From Acidimicrobiales bacterium (lineage in GTDB: Bacteria; Actinomycetota; Acidimicrobiia; Acidimicrobiales; Aldehydirespiratoraceae): a stretch of DNA of 41,248 nucleotides. Positions 14,954 to 21,940 of the stretch are shown in pieces. Numbering within the stretch: position 1 is the first letter of the stretch; every line of letters starts with the position of its first letter. The DNA lies in contig JAJCXY010000099.1 in the NCBI GenBank assembly GCA_029263215.1, positions 1-41,248 on the forward strand, written 5' to 3'. The notes beneath the pieces were generated by a model, which saw only the letters and a program-made list of their open reading frames with translations, did not search any database and had not been told where the DNA came from. Position numbers and translations under genes: made by a program.

Positions 14954-15718
14954 GTGGACAGCATCTTTCGGGCTCTCGATGACCCCTCTCGTCGAGCTCT
15001 TCTCGACGGGCTCTACGACACCGACGGCCAGAGTCTGAAAGATCTCTGCGCCGTCCTCCCGGAAATGACGAGGCAGGGCGTGATGAATCATCTCACTGTT
15101 CTGGCCGACGCAAACCTTCTCGTCACCAGAAAAGCAGGGCGAGAGAAGCTGCACTTTCTGAACCGGGTACCGATTCAGCAGCTCCACGACCGTTGGATGA
15201 ACCGCTACACCCAACCCCTCGCCGAGGCGCTCTCGGCGCTCACTAGCCATCTTGAAGGAGCAGAATCCATGACCGACCCCACCTATATCTATGAGACCTA
15301 CATCCAGTGCGAGCCCGAGGCCGCGTGGAACGCAATCACCAGCGCCGAAATGACGCGCCAGTACTTCTACGGCACTGGTGTCGACTCGACCTGGGAAGTC
15401 GGGGCGCCGATTCGATACCTTGCCCCCGACGGGTCGGTCGCTGCCGAAGGCGAAGTGCTGAGCATCGATCCACCGAATCGCCTCGAGATCACCTTCCTAG
15501 CGCTGTGGGATCCCAACCTGGCCTCACGCGGAACGGTGCGCCAGGCCTGGGTGGTGGAGGCCGTCGGTGCCACCACGAAGGTGTCCGTCGAATACTACGA
15601 CGTCGCCACCGACGACCCTCGGTTGATCGACTTCGCCCAAGGCATCCCTCTCATCGTCGCCGGCATGAAGACCCTGCTCGAAACAGGCGCACCGATCGTG
15701 ATGGAGAGCTCGTCCTGA
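14954..15718 (+). CDS. ArsR-type regulator fused to SRPBCC (AHSA1) domain
   Basis: This 254-residue fusion joins an ArsR winged-helix domain (about 1-95: FRALDDPSRRALLDGL, MTRQGVMNHLTVL) to an AHSA1-type SRPBCC ligand-binding domain (about 106-250: YETYIQCEPEAAWNAITSA and the following beta-rich fold). The two normally form an operon. Here the junction keeps what looks like the old second start: AAGGAG at 15255-15260 and an in-frame ATG at 15269 (Met106), 8 nt apart. A free SRPBCC protein could thus also be made. The GTG start is leaderless, and the palindrome in the promoter suggests autorepression. The ligand is unknown. Confidence 0.88.
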   Translation: MDSIFRALDDPSRRALLDGLYDTDGQSLKDLCAVLPEMTRQGVMNHLTVLADANLLVTRKAGREKLHFLNRVPIQQLHDRWMNRYTQPLAEALSALTSHLEGAESMTDPTYIYETYIQCEPEAAWNAITSAEMTRQYFYGTGVDSTWEVGAPIRYLAPDGSVAAEGEVLSIDPPNRLEITFLALWDPNLASRGTVRQAWVVEAVGATTKVSVEYYDVATDDPRLIDFAQGIPLIVAGMKTLLETGAPIVMESSS

Positions 15719-15739
15719 GACGGGACGACAGCAACCGGC

Positions 15740-15745
15740 TACCGT
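15740..15745 (+). promoter_or_regulatory. -10 box for leaderless META lipoprotein mRNA
   Basis: TACCGT followed by six bases and the ATG at 15752. Confidence 0.55.
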
Positions 15746-15751
15746 GATCGC

Positions 15752-16330
15752 ATGCGATCGACCCAGTTGACGGGCAGGCTCCTCGCACTAATCGGTGCCC
15801 TGGCCCTGTTGGCCGCGGCCTGTGGCGACGACTCAGCCACGTTCGCGAACCAGTTCGGCGACGAGACTCCCCTCACCGGAGACACAGGCCAGGGGACCGA
15901 CGACGCACCGCCCGACGACACCCTCGGCGGGGTCGATCGCAGTGCCGAGGTGGCCGGTCGGTGGGAGATCACCAACTACACCCTCAACTCAGGCCCCATC
16001 ACCAATGTGCTCGGCGAAGGCGCCCACCTCACCTTCGGGCCCGATGGCACGCTCACCTACGGAACCGGCTGCAACGAGGGCAGTGGCTCGTACGACATCA
16101 GCGGTGTCTACGTGATGCCCACATCGGCGCTCGATCCCGTGATCGAAGGCCAGCCGATCACCATCGGTCCCGACCTGGCACAAACCGAGATCGGCTGCGA
16201 GGGCTTCCTCGGCGAGCAAGATGTCGACATCCCGGCTCGGCTCCTGGAAGCTAACCGATTCATACTCCGCGACGGCATGCTCGTACTGCTCGACGACTTC
16301 ATCCTCATCGAGGCATCCCGCCCCTCCTGA
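15752..16330 (+). CDS. META-domain-like lipoprotein
   Basis: This 192-residue secreted lipoprotein has a signal peptide ending in the lipobox LLAAACGD (Cys24), a low-complexity acidic linker (about 25-65) and one beta-rich domain (about 66-190). The opening GRWEITNYTLNSG and the GCNEGSGSYDISG segment resemble the META/HslJ fold. Function is not established; such proteins are often stress-related or bind surface components. It is a paralogue in style of the two-domain protein at 21059. The ATG is preceded by TACCGT at leaderless spacing. Confidence 0.78.
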   Translation: MRSTQLTGRLLALIGALALLAAACGDDSATFANQFGDETPLTGDTGQGTDDAPPDDTLGGVDRSAEVAGRWEITNYTLNSGPITNVLGEGAHLTFGPDGTLTYGTGCNEGSGSYDISGVYVMPTSALDPVIEGQPITIGPDLAQTEIGCEGFLGEQDVDIPARLLEANRFILRDGMLVLLDDFILIEASRPS

Positions 16331-16368
16331 TCGCAAGCTTCGCGGTGGGCCCCGCCCGTCCGCACCGC

Positions 16369-16374
16369 TAACCT
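16369..16374 (+). promoter_or_regulatory. -10 box for tRNA-Ser(CGA)
   Basis: TAACCT, then seven bases, then the first base of the mature tRNA at 16382. Transcription would start at or within a base of the mature 5' end. Confidence 0.45.
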
Positions 16375-16381
16375 CGTTGAC

Positions 16382-16469
16382 GGAAGGTTGCCAGAGCGGA
16401 CGAATGGGGCGGCCTCGAAAGCCGTTGTGGCGCTTCGCGTCACCATGGGTTCGAATCCCATACCTTCCG
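16382..16469 (+). tRNA. tRNA-Ser(CGA)
   Basis: GGAAGGT (16382-16388) pairs with ACCTTCC (16462-16468), discriminator G, and CCA is encoded at 16470-16472. The anticodon loop CTCGAAA gives anticodon CGA for UCG codons. There is a long variable arm and the T-loop GGTTCGAATCC. Its last six acceptor bases, discriminator, CCA and terminator are duplicated 1.24 kb downstream. Confidence 0.96.
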
Positions 16470-16513
16470 CCAGCGAATCGCCGTCTGCCGGGTAGCCCCT
16501 GGTAGACGGCGGT
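16464..16513 (+). repeat. 50-bp direct repeat, left copy (tRNA-Ser 3' end plus terminator)
   Basis: Identical over 50 bp to 17706-17755. It starts six bases before the tRNA discriminator and ends just past the terminator stem. It behaves like the left attachment site of the yceI-marR islet. Confidence 0.9.
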
Positions 16514-16516
16514 TTG
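16479..16516 (+). terminator. Hairpin terminator of tRNA-Ser(CGA)
   Basis: CGCCGTCTGCC (16479-16489) pairs with GGTAGACGGCG (16501-16511), 11 bp including one wobble, followed by a short GTTTG. The second copy at 17721-17753 forms the same hairpin. Confidence 0.6.
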
Positions 16517-16535
16517 AGTTGGCCGGAGCCAGCCC

Positions 16536-17078
16536 CTAGCTAGCGGGTACGGCTTGGATCTCGAGGTTGATCTTGACGGTGTCGCTCACCAAGGCGCCGT
16601 CGAGTCCAAGTGGGGCATTGAAGGTGATTCCGAAGTCGCTGCGGTTGATCTTGCCGCTGGCACTGAAGCCGGCGCGGATCGTGTCGTATCCGTCGACTGC
16701 CACGCCGTGGAACTCAAGATCGAGCTCGACCGTTTTGGTGGTGCCCGCGATTGTGAGGTCACCAATCAAGGTGTCTCCGGTGGTCGATGACGATGTGAAG
16801 GTCATAGCCGGGTGGGTCTCGACGTTGAAGAAGTCACCGCTTTGCAGGTGGCCATCTCGGTCTGCGTTGTTGGTGTCAACCGACGACAAGTCGATTGTCG
16901 CTTCAACCGCCCCGGCACTTAGGTCGTCGGCGATGGTGACGGAGCCGCTGAAGGAGTTGAAGCGGCCGTTGACCTTTGTGAGGCCGAGGTGACGGACGCT
17001 GAACGCGACCTCGGAGTGTGCTGGTTCGATGGTCCAGATTCCGGGGATGAGGGTTGGGGTTGTCTCGATTGCAGTCAT
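16536..17078 (-). CDS. YceI-family lipid-binding protein
   Basis: This 180-residue protein has the YceI lipocalin-like pattern in full: WTIEPAHSEVAFSVRHLGLTKVNGRF, a middle DTNNADRDGHLQSGDFFNVETHPAMTF, and a C-terminal GFSASGKINRSDFGI and VKINLEIQA. Family members bind polyisoprenoid or other amphiphilic molecules. No signal peptide is seen, so it is probably cytosolic here. The ATG at 17078 is set by AAGGA about 8 nt upstream. It is transcribed away from the MarR-type gene, through a region holding two copies of a palindromic operator, so repression by that protein is very likely. Confidence 0.92.
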   Translation of the reverse strand: MTAIETTPTLIPGIWTIEPAHSEVAFSVRHLGLTKVNGRFNSFSGSVTIADDLSAGAVEATIDLSSVDTNNADRDGHLQSGDFFNVETHPAMTFTSSSTTGDTLIGDLTIAGTTKTVELDLEFHGVAVDGYDTIRAGFSASGKINRSDFGITFNAPLGLDGALVSDTVKINLEIQAVPAS

Positions 17079-17100
17079 GACAGGTTCCTTTGTGTGGGGG

Positions 17101-17146
17101 TAGTTCATTGGTGAACTATATGATTCAGACACGAACTATATGGTTC
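17101..17146. promoter_or_regulatory. Tandem operators of the MarR-type regulator
   Basis: Two copies of the near-palindrome GAACTATATGRTTC lie at 17113-17126 and 17133-17146, their centres 20 bp (two helical turns) apart. TAGTTCA-TTGG-TGAACTA (17101-17118) is a further perfect inverted repeat. TTCAGACACGAA (17125-17136) is mirrored by TTCGTGTCTGAA (17143-17154). The TATAGT hexamers for the YceI gene are embedded in these sites. Confidence 0.7.
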
Positions 17147-17175
17147 GTGTCTGAACTAAACAACGGACAGGCTGA

Positions 17176-17181
17176 TAGAAT
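17176..17181 (+). promoter_or_regulatory. -10 box for the MarR-type gene
   Basis: TAGAAT, then seven bases, then the ATG at 17189; leaderless spacing. It lies about 30 bp beyond the operators. Confidence 0.5.
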
Positions 17182-17188
17182 TCCCCGC

Positions 17189-17650
17189 ATGGCAGGTACC
17201 CCGTGGCTGACAAACGAAGAGACCAGAATGTGGCGTGCATTCATCGACGTGTCCGCTGGCGTCCTACATCGCGTTGAGAGCGACCTGAAAGCTGATTCGC
17301 AGCTTGGCTTCGATGACTACGAGGTACTCGTGCACCTGAGCGAGCATCCCGAACGACAGCTACGCATGAGCGATCTGACCGAACGGCTCGTCGCTTCCAA
17401 GAGTGGCCTCACCCTTCGCATCGATCGCCTGAGCAAGCGAGGCCTCGTGCGGCGCGAGCCCTGCGAACAGGACAAGCGCAGCATATTTGCCGTACTCACG
17501 GACGAAGGGTTCGACACCATCACGCGCATTGCACCGAACCACGTTCGCTCTGTGCGGAGGCACCTACTCGATGCACTGACGGTCGCCGATGTCACCTGCG
17601 TGGCTGATGCGTTGCAACGGGCGACGAGCGCATTTGACGTTGACGAATGA
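17189..17650 (+). CDS. MarR-family transcriptional regulator
   Basis: This 153-residue winged-helix protein has the MarR core: FDDYEVLVHLSEHPERQLRM (helix 2-3), LTERLVASKSGLTLRIDRLSKRGLVRR (recognition helix) and EQDKRSIFAVLTDEG (the wing with the conserved D-x-R-S motif). It likely represses the divergent YceI gene and itself through the operators at 17101-17146. The ATG at 17189 gives the usual family length, and upstream codons cross the operators. The inducing ligand is unknown, but an amphiphile bound by YceI is a reasonable guess. Confidence 0.9.
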   Translation: MAGTPWLTNEETRMWRAFIDVSAGVLHRVESDLKADSQLGFDDYEVLVHLSEHPERQLRMSDLTERLVASKSGLTLRIDRLSKRGLVRREPCEQDKRSIFAVLTDEGFDTITRIAPNHVRSVRRHLLDALTVADVTCVADALQRATSAFDVDE

Positions 17651-17705
17651 GTCCGACCCGACGCCATTGATCATCAAGGCTCGGGGTTCGAAAGGCATCT
17701 CATCA

Positions 17706-17755
17706 CTTCCGCCAGCGAATCGCCGTCTGCCGGGTAGCCCCTGGTAGACGGCGGT
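17706..17755 (+). repeat. 50-bp direct repeat, right copy
   Basis: A perfect copy of 16464-16513. Upstream the match to the tRNA gene breaks off except for GGTTCGAA at 17685-17692, which is set 13 rather than 8 nt before the repeat. This looks like a decayed 3' tRNA remnant. Confidence 0.9.
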
Positions 17756-17787
17756 GTCGCGGCCGATTCCAGGACTTCGGCGGGAGT

Positions 17788-17793
17788 TACTAT
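17788..17793 (+). promoter_or_regulatory. -10 box for leaderless DUF899 gene
   Basis: TACTAT, then seven bases, then the ATG at 17801. Confidence 0.55.
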
Positions 17794-17800
17794 CACCGGC

Positions 17801-18490
17801 ATGACAGACAACCCGATGACGCACCCGAACGTCGTTACACCATCGGAGTGGGAGACTCAGCGTCAACTGCTGCTCGTGAAGGAAAAGGCACTCACCCGAG
17901 CCCGTGATGCGTTGGCCGCCGATCGTCGCCGGATGCCGTGGATGGCCGTCGACAGGCCGTACGAGTTCGAGGGACCCGACGGGACGGCAAGTCTTCTCAA
18001 GCTCTTTGCCGAGCGAACCCAGCTAATCGTGTATCGGGCGTTCTTCGAGCCTGGCGTGTTCGGCTGGCCCGACCACGCGTGCAAGGGCTGCTCGCTCGTG
18101 GCCGATCAGGTCGCGCACGTCGCCCACCTCAACGCCCGCGACACCACGCTCGTATTCGTGTCGCGCGCACCCCAGTCCGACATCTCGCGTTTGAAGAACC
18201 GGATGGGCTGGGAGATGCCGTGGTACACGACCAACGACAGCTTCGATGCCGACTTCGGGGTCGACGACTACCACGGGCACAACGCCTTCATCCGCGACGG
18301 CGAGGACGTATTCCGCACCTACTTCATCAACAACCGAGGCGACGAAGCGCTCGGCAGCACTTGGAGCTACCTCGACTTAACAGCGCTCGGACGCCAGGAG
18401 GTGTGGGAGGACTCGCCGGAGGGTCACCCGCAGAGCTCGCCCTACGAGTGGTGGGACTGGCACGACGAGTACGACAGTTCAGAACCGTGA
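17801..18490 (+). CDS. DUF899 thioredoxin-like protein
   Basis: This 229-residue protein of the DUF899 family has a thioredoxin-like fold. It has the opening VVTPSEWETQRQLLLVKEKALTRARD (in part), RMPWMAVDRPYEFEG, a redox-type CxxC in HACKGCSLVADQV (about residues 88-91) and the late WSYLDLTALGRQE. The biochemical role is unknown; a dithiol oxidoreductase is plausible from the CxxC. It sits directly after the right-hand islet repeat and would be the original downstream neighbour of tRNA-Ser(CGA). Confidence 0.88.
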   Translation: MTDNPMTHPNVVTPSEWETQRQLLLVKEKALTRARDALAADRRRMPWMAVDRPYEFEGPDGTASLLKLFAERTQLIVYRAFFEPGVFGWPDHACKGCSLVADQVAHVAHLNARDTTLVFVSRAPQSDISRLKNRMGWEMPWYTTNDSFDADFGVDDYHGHNAFIRDGEDVFRTYFINNRGDEALGSTWSYLDLTALGRQEVWEDSPEGHPQSSPYEWWDWHDEYDSSEP

Positions 18491-18515
18491 CCTAGGTCCA
18501 CTCGCCCGGGCGGAG

Positions 18516-19532
18516 TTATTGCTGGTGGCGTTTGTGGTGGCAGGGGGCGCAGCGGAGTTGGAGTTGGGTGGTGATGGTGTGTCCGGTCGTGGCGTTGGCG
18601 GGGTTGTGGTCGTATTGGAGAAGATCGCGGCGTCCGCAGTCTTGGCAGGTGTGGTCTCGTTCGTGCACGAGGCGTTTTTGGCGGGCGGTGGGGTGGCGGC
18701 GGCGGTTTGAGACGTCGACGGGGTTGGTTTCGGCGTTGTGGATCATGGCTCGGAGGAATGATTGGGGGGCGATGCGTTCGATGATGCTGTCGGCGATGGG
18801 GGTGCCGTCGTTGAGGGTGGCGCCATCGCCGCGTACGTGGAGGATGATTCCGGTGATGGTGGGGCCGGTGCCGTTGGTGAGGATCTCTGAAATGGCGTCG
18901 GCGTATTGCTGTGAGACCGACGGCCAGGGCTGGTCGGTGTCGTGGCGGGGTCGGCTGCGCATGACGATGGTGGTGATCGTGGCGATGAGGATGCCGGCCA
19001 GAAGTGGTGGTAGTCGCAGGGTGAATATGACCATCCCGTCGGCTTCGGTGCGCCACTTCACGCCCCGTTGGGCGTGTTGATGGGCTTCGAGATGTTCGGG
19101 GTCGTTGTTGTCGCGGAACCACACCGCCAGCGCCCGGCCTAGTTCTGCGGCGGGCACATCGGTGGCGATCGCCAACAGTTCGGGTTCGTTGTCGGTAGTG
19201 GCGAGGCGGGTGAGCGTGCGTACCTTCGAGTACGACACCGTGCCGGTCTCAAAGGCTGCTGCGATCTGAGGCAGGTCTCGGAGTTTGTGGCCTATGCGGA
19301 TCCACTCGCGGGCCGTGCATGGCTCCACGTCGGTGGTGTGAGCGAGCCAATGAGCGGCGGTAGGCGATTCCAGCACCCATTCGACAGAGTCGGCGAACTG
19401 TGCGGCTAGCACCACCAGCCGGTACTGGCTATCGGCCCACCGCCGCGCCACTTCCACCAGCTCAGACCCCAGCGGACGCGTGCCCGCCCGGGCCAAAACA
19501 CCAGAGTTCGCTCCAGCGACACGACCAGACAT
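18516..19532 (-). CDS. DUF222 domain protein with C-terminal HNH nuclease motif
   Basis: This 338-residue protein has an actinobacterial DUF222 (13E12-type) region (about 20-230: ADSVEWVLESPTAAHWLAH, TVSYSKVRTLTRLAT, LPPLLAGIL). It ends in a zinc-finger HNH segment (about 290-335) with CQDCG, LLQYDHN and CAPCHHKRH. The cysteines and the DHN triad look intact. Such genes are multicopy in mycobacteria and relatives and behave like passive or degenerate mobile elements; function is unproven. GGAGG lies 7 nt before ATG 19532 and 4 nt before ATG 19535, so the downstream ATG is preferred. The C-terminal coding half is rich in near-repetitive codons. Confidence 0.85.
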   Translation of the reverse strand: MSGRVAGANSGVLARAGTRPLGSELVEVARRWADSQYRLVVLAAQFADSVEWVLESPTAAHWLAHTTDVEPCTAREWIRIGHKLRDLPQIAAAFETGTVSYSKVRTLTRLATTDNEPELLAIATDVPAAELGRALAVWFRDNNDPEHLEAHQHAQRGVKWRTEADGMVIFTLRLPPLLAGILIATITTIVMRSRPRHDTDQPWPSVSQQYADAISEILTNGTGPTITGIILHVRGDGATLNDGTPIADSIIERIAPQSFLRAMIHNAETNPVDVSNRRRHPTARQKRLVHERDHTCQDCGRRDLLQYDHNPANATTGHTITTQLQLRCAPCHHKRHQQ

Positions 19533-19820
19533 CATCGAACCTCCACACCACGATCAGAAAGTGAGAGGACCGACCGGGTTCTCATCTGGAGACGAGGAGC
19601 AAAGGGCCGGGTCGAGCTTCGCTCGACCTGAGTCTACGCAAGGGGTGTGACAGCCAAGATGTCTCACCGTTCATAGACACAGAGGGAACGGACCCACCAC
19701 CGGCCGTGACAACACCACCACCCACCGGCGCGGACACGCGTCCGCAGCCACCCTCAAGCCCTCCAAAGGCCCCTGTGGTCGACGGTTCGCGTCCGCAAGG
19801 CCGTCGAATACGATTATGTC
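19533..19820. other. Intergenic region between divergent DUF222 and trmL genes
   Basis: This stretch of about 290 bp holds no convincing gene. It contains a tight hairpin (GGTCGAGC-TTC-GCTCGACC at 19610-19628, with no T-run on either side), the ribosome site of the DUF222 gene at 19540-19544, and the -10 TACGAT (19809-19814) of trmL. Confidence 0.5.
19809..19814 (+). promoter_or_regulatory. -10 box for leaderless trmL mRNA
   Basis: TACGAT, then exactly six bases, then the GTG at 19821. Confidence 0.6.
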
Positions 19821-20333
19821 GTGCACGTTGTCCTTGTCCATCCGGAGATAGCTCCGAACACCGGTGCCATCATCAGGCTCTGTGCCAACACCGGTTCGGA
19901 GCTGCACCTGATCGAACCTCTTGGCTTCTCCCTCGATGATCGACTCTTGAAGCGGGGCGGCCTCGATTACCACGAATACGTCTCAGTCAAGGTGCACGCA
20001 TCGCTCGAGGACTTACTCTCGACTCTTCCGGGCCGTCACTTCGGCTTCTCCTCCAAGGCCGACCGCAGCTACGCCGACGTCAGCTTTGAAGAGGACGACG
20101 TGCTGATCTTCGGAGCAGAACGAAGCGGGCTGGCTCAGACCACAAAGACACTCATCTCCGAGGCCCAGATGCTGGTGATCCCGATGAGAGCCGGCAACCG
20201 CAGCCTGAATCTGGCCAACGCCGTCTCGGTAGTGGTGTACGAGGCGTGGCGACAGAGCGGATTCGCGGGCGCCAGCCCCGACCGGTCGGGCCTCACTGCG
20301 GAGACCAGCGGAGCCGAGCCCTTCGACACTTGA
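19821..20333 (+). CDS. trmL: tRNA (cytidine/uridine-34 2'-O)-methyltransferase
   Basis: This 170-residue SPOUT-class methyltransferase modifies the wobble base of tRNA-Leu isoacceptors using SAM. Hallmarks are PEIAPNTGAIIRLCANTG (motif 1), VLIFGAERSGL (motif 2) and NRSLNLANAVSVVVYEAWRQ (motif 3, forming the trefoil knot). The length equals the single-domain TrmL type, without the N-terminal domain of larger SpoU proteins. The GTG start is fixed by the -10 box six bases upstream and by homology beginning at once with VHVVLVHPEI. Confidence 0.93.
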   Translation: MHVVLVHPEIAPNTGAIIRLCANTGSELHLIEPLGFSLDDRLLKRGGLDYHEYVSVKVHASLEDLLSTLPGRHFGFSSKADRSYADVSFEEDDVLIFGAERSGLAQTTKTLISEAQMLVIPMRAGNRSLNLANAVSVVVYEAWRQSGFAGASPDRSGLTAETSGAEPFDT

Positions 20334-20442
20334 GTCCCGCCAGTCTCGAAACGCGGATGCACCGAAGCTGGTGGGCGGCTGGAACGAGGAGCCGTTCGAT
20401 GCCAACAGCGTTAGGTACGTCTCGGTCTACCGGCGCTGACCA

Positions 20443-20964
20443 TCACGCGGCCTGAGCCTCGACGGGGTCGAGCGCTTCGAGACGATCCGAGATATCGGCG
20501 CAGCTCTCACACACCGACTCGGGGATGAGGCCGGCGGCCATGAGTCGGCTGAAGAGCCAGCAGCCGAGACAGAATCCGGCGAAGGCCTCGAGCGAGGCCG
20601 CGACCAGGATCAAGCCCACGAGCACCGTTGCCGCCCCGGTGGCTCCGAACCCGAAGTGGGCAAGTGCGGCGGCGAGCGACAGGGTGGCACCTATTCCCTG
20701 GGCGAACCGTTTCGGTGGGCCGGGCACAGGCCGGGGTTCGAGCGCGAGCAGGGGTGTGATCACCCTCGTCACGAGTTGGCCGAGGGGGCTGAGCGTGGGG
20801 CCGGTCGACACCCGAGCGACGAAGCCGAAGGCGAGGGGCGCAATCAGCCAGTGTTGCTGAGCTGCCAGCACCAGCATCGCCATTGAGACGACCCCACCGG
20901 CGACGAGCCGAGCCGATACCTCGTTGACCGGATTGGGGAAGCTGAACAGCTCGTTTCTGGACAT
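20443..20964 (-). CDS. DUF4395 membrane protein
   Basis: This 173-residue membrane protein of the DUF4395 family has the family opening FSFPNPVNEVSARLVAGG, about four hydrophobic segments, and a CxxC pair in GFCLGCWLF. A second cysteine pair follows near the C-terminus (SVCESCADIS). DUF4395 proteins are often found beside thioredoxin or rhodanese genes and may take part in thiol redox; that is association only. The ATG follows a TATGGT box by 6 nt. A palindrome CTGAT-N7-ATCAG (about 20979-20995) lies just upstream of the box and could be an operator. Confidence 0.85.
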   Translation of the reverse strand: MSRNELFSFPNPVNEVSARLVAGGVVSMAMLVLAAQQHWLIAPLAFGFVARVSTGPTLSPLGQLVTRVITPLLALEPRPVPGPPKRFAQGIGATLSLAAALAHFGFGATGAATVLVGLILVAASLEAFAGFCLGCWLFSRLMAAGLIPESVCESCADISDRLEALDPVEAQAA

Positions 20965-20970
20965 GGGAGG

Positions 20971-20976
20971 ACCATA
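20971..20976 (-). promoter_or_regulatory. -10 box for leaderless DUF4395 mRNA
   Basis: TATGGT on the minus strand, six bases before the ATG at 20964. Confidence 0.5.
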
Positions 20977-21058
20977 TCCTGATAATTCCGATCAGACTAC
21001 TCATATTTAGCACCCGACGTTCTCGGAACCAGAGGCCGGCACCTATCGTCTGAGAGAC

Positions 21059-21874
21059 ATGACCCGATCAAAGAGGTTCTTCTTCATCGCCGCCCTGGCC
21101 GCGATCATCGCCGCCTCGTGCGGCGACACCACCACGACAGTCGCCGACGACAGCGCTGCGGGCGGTGCAAATCCCTCGGGAACCAGCGCGATCGATGGTT
21201 CATGGGTTCTCACAAACGGCACCATCGACGGCACGGCTATGGCACTCCTCGTCGATTACACCATAACCATGGTGATCGGCGGTGGTGAGGTCGGTGGTCG
21301 GGCAGCCTGCAACAGCTATGGCGGCTTCGTAGCGATCAGCGGCGAGTCGTTTCGCGTAGAAGCCCTGGCCTGGACCGAGATGGGCTGTGAACCCGCTCCG
21401 ATGGAGCTGGAGGCCCAGTTTCTCCAAGGTATAGGCCTCGTCGACACCGCGGTCAGGTCCGGCGACACCGCAACCCTCACCGGGGATGGAGTGCAGTTCA
21501 TCTTCGCCGTCGAGCCTCCGGTGCCCGCCGCCGAACTCATCGGCTCCACATGGGTGCTCGACACGATCCTCCAAGGCGACACCGCCTCCTCGACGATCTC
21601 CTCGGCCCAGCCGGCGACCCTGAGGCTCGACCCCGATGGAACCTTCACCGGGAGCACGGGATGTCGCGAGATATCGGGTGACTATGTGGTGACCGGAGCA
21701 TTGTTGCAGTTCTCCTCCTGGGGCGCCGATGGCACCTGCCCCGGCGATATCGAAAGCCAGGACAATTCGGTTGTCTCGGTGATCGAGAGCGACCTCAAGG
21801 TGGCGATCGACGGCACCCGCCTCACTCTCACCGCCCCCGGCGGCGAGGGTCTCTCGTACCGACTCGAGCAGTAA
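21059..21874 (+). CDS. Lipoprotein with two META (HslJ-like) domains
   Basis: This 271-residue lipoprotein has a signal peptide ending IIAASCGD (lipobox Cys21), a short linker and two tandem META domains. Domain 1 (about 45-150) has DGSWVLTNG, GGRAACNSYGG and LAWTEMGCEPAP. Domain 2 (about 158-270) has IGSTWVLDTI, GSTGCREISGDY and LTAPGGEGLSYRL. The paired Cys in each domain fit an HslJ-type fold. It is probably an envelope protein of unknown role. TATCGT sits 9 nt before the ATG, giving a leader of about two bases. Confidence 0.88.
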   Translation: MTRSKRFFFIAALAAIIAASCGDTTTTVADDSAAGGANPSGTSAIDGSWVLTNGTIDGTAMALLVDYTITMVIGGGEVGGRAACNSYGGFVAISGESFRVEALAWTEMGCEPAPMELEAQFLQGIGLVDTAVRSGDTATLTGDGVQFIFAVEPPVPAAELIGSTWVLDTILQGDTASSTISSAQPATLRLDPDGTFTGSTGCREISGDYVVTGALLQFSSWGADGTCPGDIESQDNSVVSVIESDLKVAIDGTRLTLTAPGGEGLSYRLEQ

Positions 21875-21896
21875 GGGCGGACCGATTCTCGACCGG

Positions 21897-21924
21897 CTCC
21901 GATTCCGGGAAATTTCGATCGGAG
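21897..21924. repeat. Inverted repeat upstream of the haem-binding gene
   Basis: CTCCGAT (21897-21903) is mirrored by ATCGGAG (21918-21924). It could be an operator or a weak terminator of the META lipoprotein; no T-run follows. Confidence 0.35.
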
Positions 21925-21940
21925 TGACACACTGGACCCC

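Larger units (their letters stand above)
16464..17755. mobile_element. Integrase-less islet at tRNA-Ser(CGA) carrying yceI and a marR-type gene
   Basis: About 1.2 kb lies between two perfect 50-bp copies of the tRNA 3' end and terminator. It contains only a YceI gene and a divergent MarR-type gene with shared operators. Base composition looks lower in G+C than the flanks, and the YceI gene uses an ordinary ribosome site, unlike the leaderless neighbours. The right junction also keeps a stray T-loop-like GGTTCGAA at 17685-17692. No recombinase is inside. Site-specific integration is the inference; a simple duplication is the alternative. Confidence 0.6.

Noticed and set aside
19610..19628. Hairpin GGTCGAGC-TTC-GCTCGACC as a terminator
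   Set aside because: No T-run on either side, and it lies upstream of both neighbouring genes rather than downstream.
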